Positions 1 to 8,801 of a stretch of 64,000 nucleotides of DNA are shown one piece after another. Position numbers and translations under genes: made by a program. Under the pieces are notes generated by a model. The model ran no database searches. It was given only the letters and a program-made list of their open reading frames with translations, and was not told the DNA's origin. Position 1 is the first letter of the stretch. The number at the start of each line of letters is the position of its first letter. The stretch lies in the NCBI GenBank assembly GCA_965223305.1, contig CBDCWT010000088.1, positions 496,001 to 560,000 of the forward strand, in the 5' to 3' direction. The stretch comes from CBDCWT01 sp965223305. GTDB lineage: Bacteria > Planctomycetota > Planctomycetia > Pirellulales > Pirellulaceae.

Positions 1-469
1 AGTACCCCCCGCTCGCCGCAATGCTGCCCATGCTGACAACCATCGGTAGTTCACGGTCTTCCCGCAGCTGGCTCAGATGGTGATAGATGTAGTCCGAGCC
101 TGTAATCGTCCCACCGGGCGACTCAACGCGGACGACCACCGCTTTGACGTTGTCATCTCTGCTGACCCGGTCGATCTGACTCTTGACATACCCGGCACCC
201 CCGACGATGACTCCCGAGACATTAATAATCGCGATCTTGTCGGAAGCGAATTTCTTGCCGGAGTGGTACTTTTCTGAGATGCCGCCCGAAGTATCAAAAT
301 AGTGGCCGAGGGCAATCAGTTGCCCGACCGCCCAGAGTCCGCAGAAAAAGAACCCCGCCCACCCCAATAAAGCCAGCATCCTCATCACTACGCCACTGCC
401 TCCCTGGTGAATGACAACTTGCGGCGTCGGCGTCCGAGCATTTGCAGCCGCTTCAGGCAGTTCGTTCAT
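1..469 (-). CDS. sppA: Signal peptide peptidase SppA-like S49 protease, partial (C-terminus outside window)
   Basis: Membrane-bound serine protease that degrades cleaved signal peptides. The visible 156 residues begin with a short soluble stretch, then a hydrophobic segment at about residues 29-55, then the S49 fold start (KIAIINVSGVI, near 77-87), VVVRVESPGG, and finally SMGSIAASGGY at the window edge. That last motif holds the nucleophilic serine of S49 proteases. The catalytic lysine lies in the missing part. The ATG at 469-467 is preceded by GGAGAG at good spacing, which fixes the start. Upstream lies a palindromic mobile element (506-679), so the promoter is either in or beyond that element. 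Family assignment is firm; sppA versus a paralogous S49 protease cannot be separated from this fragment. Confidence 0.88.
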   Translation of the reverse strand, partial: MNELPEAAANARTPTPQVVIHQGGSGVVMRMLALLGWAGFFFCGLWAVGQLIALGHYFDTSGGISEKYHSGKKFASDKIAIINVSGVIVGGAGYVKSQIDRVSRDDNVKAVVVRVESPGGTITGSDYIYHHLSQLREDRELPMVVSMGSIAASGGY

Positions 470-872
470 GGTCACTCTCCGATCGACAGCCCAGCTGGGC
501 GCTAGCCCGAATTATTCATGAGCGATCTGCTGCGAGGTCGTAAGTCCATCCGTGGCTTCGTCATGCTTCACAATTCTCCCTCGACGTATTGCTTCAATAC
601 GCCTGCGGAAGAATTGCTCGCCTTCCTTGCCACGAACGTACTTACAACCTCTCGCAACGATCTTCATGAATAATCCGGGCTAGTACCGCGAAACGCATCC
701 CGGGCGAATTACCTCTATTCTAGCGCCCAGCTCATCAATGTCACGCCTCCCAGTCTCTTCCGCCCAAATGTGCGGTTCGGGACTAGGTCACTTGGTGTTG
801 CCATAGATGTCCGGCTGGCGGTAAGCTACTCCACACGGGTTGTAAGTGTTGTTCGAGAAAGGAGTATCAGCT
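470..872. other. Spacer between divergent genes, occupied by MITE copy 1
   Basis: Apart from the family A element at 506-679 and its CTAG duplications, I see no open frame with coding character in 684-872. Promoters for the isomerase-like gene must lie in this 190 bp; no convincing -35/-10 pair could be chosen. Confidence 0.6.
506..679 (-). mobile_element. Family A palindromic MITE-like element, copy 1
   Basis: A 174 bp element with terminal inverted repeats CCCGGATTATTCATGA / TCATGAATTATTCGGG-type (one mismatch between ends), flanked by CTAG at 502-505 and 680-683 as a 4 bp target duplication. Orientation is given by analogy with copies 2-4. A 51-codon frame runs 667 to 512 on the minus strand, starting in one terminal repeat and stopping in the other; the opposite strand is also open over the same span. 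It differs from the other copies only near the left end (GTT at codon 4). It lies between sppA and a divergent sugar isomerase-like gene. No transposase is encoded. Confidence 0.9.
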
Positions 873-1622
873 GTGTTAGTGGCTGCGTCCACCGATTGCT
901 ACCGAGACCTGCCGCTCGCCGAGGCTCTTACTAAGCTGGGCGACCTCGAATTCACCGGCGTGGAGATTGCGATCCACGAGCAAGGAGTTCAGCTGAAGCC
1001 GTCGCAAGTTGTGGCCGACCTTGAGAAAGCGATCAGTTTTTGCCGCGACACTCACCGCTTCGACATCGTCGCGTATAGTGTTCAGATCGATGCTGAGGGC
1101 GATGAATTCTATCGCCAATTCGCCGCTCTCTGCCGGCTGGCGAAAGCCACTAAGGTAGTGACGTTGACTGTCCCTTCTGGAGAACTGGGCACACCGTTCA
1201 ACGAAGAGGTCGAACGGCTGAGAAAACAGGTCGCGCTGGCGGAATCTGAAGGTGTCCGAGTTGGTATCAAAAGTGAAGTGGGTCGGCTATCCGAGGATCC
1301 GGATACCGTCGTGGTCCTCTGCGACAATGTAAAAGGGCTTGGTTTGACGCTCGATCCTAGCCACTACCTGTACGGACCCCACGGCGGTCGGAGCATCGAC
1401 AAGTTGATGAAGTACGTCTACCACGTCCAGCTGCGTGACACGAAGAAGGACGAGTTGCAAGTCCGCGTCGGACAGGGAGAAATAGAGTACGGACGACTAA
1501 TCAGCCAGCTCACCCACGAAAAATACAACCGTGCTTTGTCCGTTGATATCCGCGAAATGCCCGGCGTTGATCACATGGTCGAGCTACGCAAAATGCGGCT
1601 GCTGCTTGAGAGCTTGACGTGA
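873..1622 (+). CDS. Sugar phosphate isomerase/epimerase-like TIM-barrel protein
   Basis: A 249-residue protein of the xylose isomerase-like TIM-barrel group (AP endonuclease 2 superfamily). Supporting features are the opening STDCYRDLPLAEALTKL, the typical GVEIAIHE strand, and the later LGLTLDPSHYLYG and YVYHVQLRDTK segments. These hold the acidic and histidine residues that bind a divalent metal in this fold. The frame is open further upstream, but AAGGAG stands 8 bases before the GTG at 873, so I chose that start. Substrate is unknown; members act on sugars, inositols or keto acids. It stands alone, with a palindromic repeat immediately downstream. Confidence 0.75.
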   Translation: MLVAASTDCYRDLPLAEALTKLGDLEFTGVEIAIHEQGVQLKPSQVVADLEKAISFCRDTHRFDIVAYSVQIDAEGDEFYRQFAALCRLAKATKVVTLTVPSGELGTPFNEEVERLRKQVALAESEGVRVGIKSEVGRLSEDPDTVVVLCDNVKGLGLTLDPSHYLYGPHGGRSIDKLMKYVYHVQLRDTKKDELQVRVGQGEIEYGRLISQLTHEKYNRALSVDIREMPGVDHMVELRKMRLLLESLT

Positions 1623-1633
1623 CGCAGCATCGG

Positions 1634-1790
1634 CATTTTGAAGTTACGCCTCTCCGCAGGGACAAGAGTCGAATTCGCCGCGATTTTCGTTACCGGAAGC
1701 GTCAGCGAGGGGGAGTTGATGTACCATCGCAAGTTGTTCCCTCGCTTACGCTTCGGGTTGCGATTGAGCCAACGGCGCAACTTCAAAACT
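1634..1790. repeat. Family C long-dyad intergenic repeat, copy 1
   Basis: An imperfect palindrome. The outer arms are TTTTGAAGTTACGC (about 1635) and GCGCAACTTCAAAA (about 1775); the inner arms are GGAAGCGTCAGCGAGGG (about 1695) and CCCTCGCTTACGCTTC (about 1739). A second copy with the same architecture lies at about 15835-15990. It sits between a + gene end and a - gene end, so a bidirectional terminator role is plausible but not shown. Confidence 0.75.
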
Positions 1791-1835
1791 TCGGCACGGC
1801 TCAAATGTGAGGCAATGTGCAAACAGGCAGACTGA

Positions 1836-2054
1836 CTAGTCCGCCTCGGCCAACGCCACGCGGGCGCGTTCCGCGTCCTCACTGCGAACCAGAATAGTCA
1901 CCGCTCCCGGCGCTTCGGCACGAAACCCGGAGGTGAATTCTCCCACCATGCGAGCGTCGATTCCGGCAGCCTTCAGGAAGCCGATCAACACGCCCGCTTC
2001 GATTTCGTTCTCGGCCGAAGCCACGGCCACCGGACTTTGCGGGTCGCTTGTCAT
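1836..2054 (-). CDS. DUF2007-like small protein
   Basis: A 72-residue soluble protein with the pattern of the DUF2007 / putative signal-transducing family. It has an N-terminal strand (VAVASAENEIEAGVLIGFL), a helix-turn with AAGIDARMVGEF, and a final strand VTILVRSEDAERARVAL. The family has a ferredoxin-like fold and no firmly known function. AAGGGA precedes the ATG at 2054. It is transcribed away from the helicase gene, whose start is only 68 bp distant, so the two share a divergent promoter region. Confidence 0.7.
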   Translation of the reverse strand: MTSDPQSPVAVASAENEIEAGVLIGFLKAAGIDARMVGEFTSGFRAEAPGAVTILVRSEDAERARVALAEAD

Positions 2055-2122
2055 CGTAATTCCCTTGCAAGGAACGCTGTTCGGGATCCGATGATCCGTC
2101 TAGACTGAAGTTCCAATGTCTC

Positions 2123-4261
2123 ATGGCAATTCTACACCTTGATGCGCTCCCGCCCAAGACGACCAAGGGGACTCTGATTCGCTTGCTGACTCAGGTCGGG
2201 AAGATAGACCGCAACAAAATCGGGACAATCGAGCTGAGAGGTCGCGGCGCACTGATCGATGTTCCGGACCGATGGGCTAGCCGCTTGGTCGCCGCCCTGG
2301 ACGGTGCTAGCGTCGGTCACCAATTCGTGCGCGCCTGGCACGAACGGGTTCACTCGGCCGAGCCGGAGGACGATCACTTCTCACGGTTTGTTCGGCTTAT
2401 CGACCTTGAGGCGGAGGCTGAGGCAGCTCAAGCGCAGCAAGAACTTCGACGGCTGACGCGCGAAGAAGCAGAACGATGTGGTTACAGTCTGGTCAATTTG
2501 GCGATCCAAGATCAGGCACCTGGGTTGGGCGGCCGCTGCCTCGTGGTCCTCACTAAGGTTGACTCGACCGGTTCGCTGCCCTGGACTCGCCTATCGGCCG
2601 GCAGTCCAGTGCTGCTTACCCTACAGGAGGATGCAGCCACTGGCTGGCGCGGTGTGATCAGTTATCGGGGTGAGAACTCGATCGAGATCGCGCTCGACCA
2701 GCCGATCCCCGTTGAGAAAAGCGGCGAAAGGTACCGCCTGGACCGGAGCGCTGACGAAGTGGCGCGGCAACGGCAACGGGCGGCGATGGAACGGGCACGG
2801 TCTGCCCAAGGTGATCGACTTTCGGTCATGCGGCGGATCCTACTCGGCGAGCAGTCACCAGGTATGCGGAATTTGCCTTCACTGGTTCCGCTCAATCCCA
2901 GTCTCAATCCCTCTCAGATCGAAGCTGTCGAAACCGCACTTGCCGCGGAGGATCTAGCGATCGTCCATGGCCCTCCAGGCACAGGTAAGACCACGGCAGT
3001 TGTCGAGTTGATACGCCAAGCGATCGACCGTGGCGACGCTGTGCTGGCTTGTGCTCCCAGCAACCTGGCTGTTGACAACTTGTTCGAGCGCTTGCTGGCA
3101 GCTGGGGAACGGGCCGTTCGATTGGGACATCCGGCGCGTGTGTTGCCCGGGTTGCGAGAGCGCACGCTTGACTTGATCGTCGAGCGTCATCCGGACATCA
3201 AGCTGGCCAGAAGGCTAGCGAAGGAGGGATTCGCGCTGCTGGACAAAGCTAATAAGTTCACTCGCGCTAAGCCGCCTCCCGGCGCCAAACGGGAGCAGCG
3301 GGACGAGGCCAAACAACTGCTGGCCGACGCGCGGCGCTTAGAGGCACAGGTGGTTCAAGAAGTATTGGATTCGGCAACCGTTCTCTGTGCAACGCTGACC
3401 GGGATCGACAGTGACCTGCTTGGGCAGCGCGTTTTCGACCTGCTCGTGATTGACGAGGCGTGTCAGTCCACCGAGCCGCCATGTTGGATTCCCCTACTCC
3501 GCAGCCGGCGGGTCGTATTAGCTGGCGATCACTGTCAGCTTCCACCGACCGTCATTTCTCAAGACGCATCTCGCCAGGGTCTGACTGTAAGCCTGCTGGA
3601 ACGGCTTATGAACACCAGCGCAAGAACGGTTGCTCGCCAGCTAAAGATCCAGTACCGCATGCATCAGCAGATCATGCAGTTTTCGTCGAGCGAATTCTAT
3701 GACTCGTCGCTGGTCGCAGACGAATCGGTTCGAGCGCATCTACTATCCGATTTGCCGCACGTTACCGACGATCCGCTCACACAGCAGCCGATAGTTTTTG
3801 TTGATACAGCCGGAGCCAGTTACGACGATGAAGTGGAGGCGTCGGGAAAAAGCCACTTGAACCCGCAGGAAGCCGAACTGGTTGCATTAAAGGTCACCGC
3901 GCTCTTGGATATAGGGGTTACATCATCCGAGCTGGCTGTCATTACTCCTTACGCGGCGCAAGTTCGCTGGTTGCGCGAACGGTTGAAACAGGCACAGATA
4001 GAAGTCGACACAGTCGATGGATTTCAAGGCCGTGAAAAAGAAGTGGTCATTATCTCGTTGGTGCGGTCAAACGTGGCGGGCGACATCGGTTTTCTTGCAG
4101 ATGTACGAAGAATGAACGTAGCGCTAACTCGCGCCCGCCGTAAGCTCATCCTCATCGGTGACAGCAGCACCGTCGGACGCCATCCGTTCTATCAACGACT
4201 ACTGGCTTACGTGGAAGCGCACGGGGGCTACCAGACCGTATGGAACGAGCCGCTGCTGTAG
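2123..4261 (+). CDS. SF1B helicase of UPF1/IGHMBP2 type with DbpA-like RNA-binding N-terminus
   Basis: A 712-residue ATP-dependent helicase. Walker A GPPGTGKTTAVVELIRQ is at about residues 283-299, the DEACQS Walker B box at about 444, QYRMH (motif IV region) at about 510, VDGFQGREKEVVIIS (motif V) at about 632, and NVALTRAR (motif VI) at about 665. This order is that of the DNA2/NAM7/UPF1 group (superfamily 1B, 5'-3' RNA or DNA unwinding). Residues about 10-75, including GKIDRNKIGTIELRGRGALI and the later GHQFVRAW, resemble the C-terminal RNA-binding module of DbpA/CsdA DEAD-box proteins, here at the N-terminus. The middle (about 125-240) fits the beta-barrel/stalk insert of IGHMBP2. Single gene, no operon partner on the same strand. 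Confidence 0.88.
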   Translation: MAILHLDALPPKTTKGTLIRLLTQVGKIDRNKIGTIELRGRGALIDVPDRWASRLVAALDGASVGHQFVRAWHERVHSAEPEDDHFSRFVRLIDLEAEAEAAQAQQELRRLTREEAERCGYSLVNLAIQDQAPGLGGRCLVVLTKVDSTGSLPWTRLSAGSPVLLTLQEDAATGWRGVISYRGENSIEIALDQPIPVEKSGERYRLDRSADEVARQRQRAAMERARSAQGDRLSVMRRILLGEQSPGMRNLPSLVPLNPSLNPSQIEAVETALAAEDLAIVHGPPGTGKTTAVVELIRQAIDRGDAVLACAPSNLAVDNLFERLLAAGERAVRLGHPARVLPGLRERTLDLIVERHPDIKLARRLAKEGFALLDKANKFTRAKPPPGAKREQRDEAKQLLADARRLEAQVVQEVLDSATVLCATLTGIDSDLLGQRVFDLLVIDEACQSTEPPCWIPLLRSRRVVLAGDHCQLPPTVISQDASRQGLTVSLLERLMNTSARTVARQLKIQYRMHQQIMQFSSSEFYDSSLVADESVRAHLLSDLPHVTDDPLTQQPIVFVDTAGASYDDEVEASGKSHLNPQEAELVALKVTALLDIGVTSSELAVITPYAAQVRWLRERLKQAQIEVDTVDGFQGREKEVVIISLVRSNVAGDIGFLADVRRMNVALTRARRKLILIGDSSTVGRHPFYQRLLAYVEAHGGYQTVWNEPLL

Positions 4262-4314
4262 GTTGCTGCGCGGGCTTACGTGGGCGGCGTCCTGCGAGCT
4301 CGAATGACGTGAGT

Positions 4315-5289
4315 TCAGCGAGCAGGCCGAGTTGCCACACGCCCCGCCGCGCCGCCCTCGTACACGCTGAATTCAGCCCAAACAGGTAGGTGGTCGGAAA
4401 TCTCTAGGGCTTCGTCGACTGTCATGTTGAACTCGCGCATGAAGTCAAATGTTCCGCCCCGCCCAGAGAATTCGCTGGTTGCCCGTTCGTGGAAGAGTAT
4501 GTTGTCGTACTGTTCGTTACCCCGAGTATTCGTGGGAGTGCTGGAGACGATCCACGTTATTCCCGGTATTTGACCTAGCTGACCCAGGTGTCGGTCGTCA
4601 GCGTTCAAATCGCCCGCGATGATGACATCATCCTCGTCTCGTCCATCATCGCGTACGACTCGGAATACGTCGTCGAGCGCGTCGAGTTCTGCCTGTACCT
4701 CGTCGGGATCGATGTGGATGTTCACCAGGCTAAAGGTAAAGGCGCGGTCCGAGGACGGTCCACGAACTCGGAACCACCCTACTAACGGTTCGCGGTGGAG
4801 CAGGTCGTCGGGATCGGCGACAGTGTACAACTGGGCGCGGTCAACCTCGACACTGGCACGATCGAAGACAAATGCATACTGTTCTCGACTCGAAGTACGA
4901 CCGAGACGCGGTCCAATCACATAGTCGTAGTCACGTCCAGCTGTATTGATCATGTCAACGAACAGTGGCAAGGTGTCCTGATTGCGCGAGCGTATCTCCT
5001 GGACGGCAATGACATCGAACTGACGCATGATTTGGGCTAGTACTTCCATGACCGCCGGCTTTCTCAACTTTCTGTCGCCAAACACCTGCAGGTTGAAAGA
5101 GGCGATACGGATAGTCTCTGTGGTGCGAGCGGGCGGCGGAGCGGAGATCCAGGTACCAGAACGATCGTTCGCCCCGCGACGCGGCGTCACGCGAATATCG
5201 CTCAGACCTTCAATCGTGTAGTGCTCGTTGAAGTACCAGCTACCGAATCCAAGCAAAGCGGCTATGACCAGAATTGCAGTATGGCGCAT
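4315..5289 (-). CDS. Endonuclease/exonuclease/phosphatase family protein (DNase I-like), exported
   Basis: A 324-residue protein with an N-terminal hydrophobic segment (HTAILVIAALLGFGSWYF), then a DNase I-like metallo-phosphoesterase fold. Motifs in order are IASFNLQVFG, FDVIAVQEIR (metal-binding Glu), VNIHIDPD, IIAGDLNADD and, near the end, ISDHLPVWAEF with the catalytic Asp-His. Likely acts outside the cytoplasm on nucleic acid or another phosphodiester. The frame extends 13 codons further to a GTG, but GGAGGGG lies just upstream of the ATG at 5289 and a signal peptide begins there, so that start is preferred. The helicase gene converges on it with 53 bp between stops. Confidence 0.85.
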   Translation of the reverse strand: MRHTAILVIAALLGFGSWYFNEHYTIEGLSDIRVTPRRGANDRSGTWISAPPPARTTETIRIASFNLQVFGDRKLRKPAVMEVLAQIMRQFDVIAVQEIRSRNQDTLPLFVDMINTAGRDYDYVIGPRLGRTSSREQYAFVFDRASVEVDRAQLYTVADPDDLLHREPLVGWFRVRGPSSDRAFTFSLVNIHIDPDEVQAELDALDDVFRVVRDDGRDEDDVIIAGDLNADDRHLGQLGQIPGITWIVSSTPTNTRGNEQYDNILFHERATSEFSGRGGTFDFMREFNMTVDEALEISDHLPVWAEFSVYEGGAAGRVATRPAR

Positions 5290-5536
5290 GAACTTACCCC
5301 TCCCTGGAACAGCACCGCTGGCTCCCACCAGAAATCGGCGAACTTTGCTGCGAAGACTACCGAATTTGCTCGGCGTTCCCTAGATCAATCAGCGAGTCTG
5401 AGTGACCCGGGAAGGGCTGTGGGAGCAGTTGCCCCGACCGCCAGCAAGCAACGAGCATCGTTCCCGTGCCGACTGAGAGCCGAGGGCGGCACGGGTTTGC
5501 GAGTCTGCAGGAATGTCCGCCCGGGAGCTTCGCATG

Positions 5537-6046
5537 CTAGCGTTGGGCTTCGCGCACGAGGTGGGCTAGCTCCGGCAGGATGATTTGTTCCATCGCGAGC
5601 CGGACCGCAGCTCGCGAACCGGGCATCGTCAGCAGCACGGTTTGATCGGCGAGACCTCCCGTGGCACGGCTGAGAATGGCCGCCGGACCGATTTCAGCGA
5701 AACTAAGCGACCGGAATAGCTCGCCGTAGCCGGGTATCGGTTTGGTGAGGATGTCGGTGACGGTTTCAAACGTCTGGTCTCGCATCGAGATGCCAGTGCC
5801 TCCTGTCATGAGGATCGCGTCGATACCCTTGTCCAGCCTCAGCTCCTCTAATAGGGGACGCATCACGGCAGGCTCGTCGGGAATGAGCTCGCGTCGTAAC
5901 ACTTGGTGTCCTGCTGCGGCCAGTTGCTGCACGATTTCACTCCCTCCTGTGTCGGTATCAAGGGAGCGGGTATCGCTAACTGTAACAACTGCGCAGCGGA
6001 CGCTGGCAGGGGCATCGGCTTTGTGTATGTCGGGTGTTGAGCTCAT
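5537..6046 (-). CDS. moaB: Molybdenum cofactor biosynthesis protein MoaB/Mog
   Basis: A 169-residue MogA/MoaB-fold protein that adenylates molybdopterin before metal insertion by MoeA. Diagnostic stretches are AVVTVSDTRSLDTDTGG, then DAILMTGGTGISMRDQTFE (MPT-binding TGGTG loop) and later LLTMPGSRAAVRLAM. Length is normal for MoaB. moeA lies about 1.5 kb further on, also on the minus strand, separated by an unrelated HEAT-repeat gene on the opposite strand, so the two cofactor genes are neighbours but not one transcript. Confidence 0.9.
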   Translation of the reverse strand: MSSTPDIHKADAPASVRCAVVTVSDTRSLDTDTGGSEIVQQLAAAGHQVLRRELIPDEPAVMRPLLEELRLDKGIDAILMTGGTGISMRDQTFETVTDILTKPIPGYGELFRSLSFAEIGPAAILSRATGGLADQTVLLTMPGSRAAVRLAMEQIILPELAHLVREAQR

Positions 6047-6164
6047 GGAGGAGATGATCAGTGGTTACGTGTGCTGCATTGACAGGAAAGTTGCGAGTCA
6101 TCGGCCGAATGACCTATACTCGGTGAGTCTGGTCGCGGACTCGGCCGATGACGACTCTAACACC

Positions 6165-6273
6165 AGGCTTTGTCTCAAAAGCTCCCTCTTGCTGACGCTC
6201 TCGCCCAGCAAGCTCGGGAGAGAACACTTGGGAAGCCGCTACGCGACCAGATTACTTATTTGAGACAAAGCCT
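6165..6273. repeat. Family D palindromic element, copy 1
   Basis: A 109 bp element with perfect 15 bp ends AGGCTTTGTCTCAAA and TTTGAGACAAAGCCT. The interior is pyrimidine-rich then purine-rich (CTCTCGCCCAGC... GGGAGAGAACACTTGGG). A diverged second copy is at 56958-57066. Copy 1 is followed by AGCG, so a CTAG site spans its end; in copy 2 that same site has received a family A element. Confidence 0.8.
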
Positions 6274-6332
6274 AGCGAACGAACGGCATTCCTTTCAAGT
6301 ATCTGCGCGATCTTGAGTAGGGCGCAAACAAC

Positions 6333-7601
6333 ATGTGGCGACAGTTGATGCTCCTGCTGTTGGCGGTTCACGCCGCGGTTGCTCTCCCGGCGCTTGCCGA
6401 TGAGGTCATGCTCAGCAACGGTGGGCACGTGGTCGGAAAGTGGCTTGACCGGGAAGGACAGCTGGGTGGTGCGCGCCGATTTGTCTCTGAGCACGGCATC
6501 CGATTCAAGCTAGATCGCACGCAGATCGCTGCGACCACCGTCGACGCTCCACAGGTATCGTTCTACCGTGCGAGATCTCCGTTGGTTGCGGACACGGTGG
6601 CTGCCCAGTGGCAGCTTGCCGAGTGGTGCCGAAAGCAAGCCATGTTCCGTCAAAGGCGAACGCACTTGAAACGAATCCTAGAGCTTGATCCGGAGCACTT
6701 ACTCGCCAGGCGGGCGCTCGGCTTCTCGCAAGTCAACGGCCGCTGGACGACGCCCCGACAAGTGCAATTGGAGAACGGCTATATCCATCATGAGGGAAAG
6801 TGGAAATTGCCACAGCAGGTTGAAGTGCTAGAAGAGCGGCGGCGGATGAAGGAGGTCCAGCAGAAGTGGGTAGTCAATCTCCGCCGCTGGCGCAATCAGC
6901 TTGAAACGGTGGACGCAGCAGAGGCGCTAGCGCGAATCGAGGCAATCGACGACCCGCGTGCCACCAGCGCGCTCGAGGACTTGCTGCGACGCGACCGGAG
7001 TCGATACGCCAGGTTGCTGTATGTCAAAGTGTTAGGTGGCATCCCAGACGAATGTGCCACTGAGGCGCTTCTGCGGACCGTTCTGTCAGACCAGGACGAG
7101 GAGGTCTTTCATGCTTGCGTCGACGAGGTGGTGCGGCGGAAAGTCCCCGTGATCGTCAAGCAGTTTTCCAAGTTGTTGCGGAGTCGCAACAACCAGCACG
7201 TCAATCGTGCCGCATTCGCTCTAGCACGCCTGGAAGACCAGACGGCAATTCCATCGCTGATTGAGGCGCTCGTCACGCAACACCATGCCGAGTTGCCCGG
7301 TGCGGGGCGCACCTCGTTTGCTTTTGCAAATCGGTCGAACTCAGCAGCGGGGTCAGCTGGGCTGTTCCCTACCGGCCCACAGTTCGCGATAACGTCGAGG
7401 CCGAGGCGGATTTCATATCGGTTGTTGAACCAGGGAGTCTTGGATGCTCTGAGCCAGCTGGCGGGTGGCGTCAGTTTTAACTTCGATCAGGTGGCCTGGC
7501 GTCATTGGTATTCCGCGCAGCAGCGTTACCGATCCACCGGCGCGGAGACCCTTCGAGTTCCGCGCTCCCCGCACGATCATCGTGGGCTAGATGGAAAATA
7601 G
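6333..7601 (+). CDS. Exported HEAT-repeat protein of unknown function
   Basis: A 422-residue protein with a clear signal peptide (residues 1-22, WRQLMLLLLAVHAAVALPAL then ADE). A short region (DEVMLSNGGHVVGKW) resembles the start of planctomycete proteins that sense or bind cell-surface material. A TPR-like helical pair at about 95-140 contains LDPEHLLARRALGF and is followed by a W/K-rich stretch. HEAT-type alpha-helical repeats at about 195-330 (ATSALEDLLRRDRSRYARLL, TEALLRTVLSDQDEEVFHA, QTAIPSLIEALV) suggest a protein-binding scaffold. The tail is not recognisable. Its stop overlaps the 3' end of moeA by 15 bp (convergent). Function unknown. Confidence 0.75.
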   Translation: MWRQLMLLLLAVHAAVALPALADEVMLSNGGHVVGKWLDREGQLGGARRFVSEHGIRFKLDRTQIAATTVDAPQVSFYRARSPLVADTVAAQWQLAEWCRKQAMFRQRRTHLKRILELDPEHLLARRALGFSQVNGRWTTPRQVQLENGYIHHEGKWKLPQQVEVLEERRRMKEVQQKWVVNLRRWRNQLETVDAAEALARIEAIDDPRATSALEDLLRRDRSRYARLLYVKVLGGIPDECATEALLRTVLSDQDEEVFHACVDEVVRRKVPVIVKQFSKLLRSRNNQHVNRAAFALARLEDQTAIPSLIEALVTQHHAELPGAGRTSFAFANRSNSAAGSAGLFPTGPQFAITSRPRRISYRLLNQGVLDALSQLAGGVSFNFDQVAWRHWYSAQQRYRSTGAETLRVPRSPHDHRGLDGK

Positions 7602-8801
7602 CTCGACCGTGTGACCAGTGTCGTAGTCGTGGTCGCCCGCGGGGAAGCGAATTAGGCAATCAGCCTTAGCGAGCGTACGAAGATCCGCCGAACCCTTCCA
7701 CACCAGCGGCGTGGCTGAAGTGACGCCGCGCGTTTCCTGGCGACGTGCTGGGTAGAACGTTGGGCGAGGGCCGCGGTGTTGGTAAGGGGATGCCAGGTTG
7801 GCGGTCGTTCCGACCAATCGGCCAGCGGGCAGCCCGGCCAGGGTCCGAACAGCGGGACGAACAAACAACTCGAAGCAAACAAGGCTGCTGACCGGATTTC
7901 CGGGTAGCCCAAATACCAACCGTTCCCGCTCTCCGTCAGGCGCCACTCCGAACCACAGCGGCTTTCCTGGTTTGAGGTTGACCTTGTGAAAGACCTGCTG
8001 CACTCCCAACTCCGCCAAGACCTCTGGAACCAAGTCGAGCACGCCGGCGGAAACACCTCCTGACAGGACCAAGACATCGTGTTGCAAGCCGAGTTTGACG
8101 AGCTCAGTGAGCGATCCGCGTTCGTCTAGTCCAATCCCCAAATTGAAAGGTCTGCCGCCGGCTCGCGTCACGAGCGCATCGAGCATGACCCCATTGCTGT
8201 TGCGGATTTGTCCTGGCCCCGGCTTCGAGCCCGGCGGTACCAATTCGTTTCCGGTGGAGAGCACGGCCACCGTCGGCGGAGGATAGATGTCGATTTGAGT
8301 CGCACCGACTTCTGCTAGGAGACCGATTTCAATGGGTCGTACGATATGGCCGGGTGCGAGTACTGCCTCACCTTGCGAGAGCGTTGCGCTGCGCGGCATG
8401 ATGTTCTGACCGGGAGTGATGCGCGGGTCAGGGATACGGACGACTGGAGGCGGCCCAGCTGTAGCCTCGGTTTCTTCGACCATGACGACGCCAGCAGTGC
8501 CCTCGGGCACGGGGGCACCGGTCATCACGCGAATTGCCGTCCCGGGCGAGACAGGTTGCTGAGGAACCTCTCCAGCAGTTACTTCTTCGATGATGCGCAA
8601 GTCAGCGACTGGCGAACCGCAGCAAGACGAGTGGATCGCGTAGCCGTCGACAAGCGACATGTCGTGTGGCGGAGAGTCGACATCGCTGACAACGGCCTGT
8701 GCAAGCACGCAGCCCAACGCCTCTCCGAGCGGAACCCGCTGTGGAGTGCCCGGTGCCGTCCGGTCCAGCACCGACGAACGTGCTTGCTCGACCTCGATCA
8801 T
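7587..8801 (-). CDS. moeA: Molybdopterin molybdenumtransferase MoeA
   Basis: A 404-residue enzyme that inserts molybdate into adenylylated molybdopterin. Motifs: SLVDGYAIHSS near residue 50, VLSTGNELVPPG at about 180, DVLVLSGGVSAGVLDLVPEV at about 240, and GLPGNPVSSLVCFELFVRP at about 300, followed by the C-terminal beta domain. The frame is open for 32 more codons upstream inside the preceding gene. The ATG at 8801 forms an ATGA overlap with the stop of the upstream amidotransferase gene and gives the normal MoeA N-terminus, so it is the likely start. Translational coupling to that gene is therefore expected. Confidence 0.92.
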   Translation of the reverse strand: MIEVEQARSSVLDRTAPGTPQRVPLGEALGCVLAQAVVSDVDSPPHDMSLVDGYAIHSSCCGSPVADLRIIEEVTAGEVPQQPVSPGTAIRVMTGAPVPEGTAGVVMVEETEATAGPPPVVRIPDPRITPGQNIMPRSATLSQGEAVLAPGHIVRPIEIGLLAEVGATQIDIYPPPTVAVLSTGNELVPPGSKPGPGQIRNSNGVMLDALVTRAGGRPFNLGIGLDERGSLTELVKLGLQHDVLVLSGGVSAGVLDLVPEVLAELGVQQVFHKVNLKPGKPLWFGVAPDGERERLVFGLPGNPVSSLVCFELFVRPAVRTLAGLPAGRLVGTTANLASPYQHRGPRPTFYPARRQETRGVTSATPLVWKGSADLRTLAKADCLIRFPAGDHDYDTGHTVELFSI

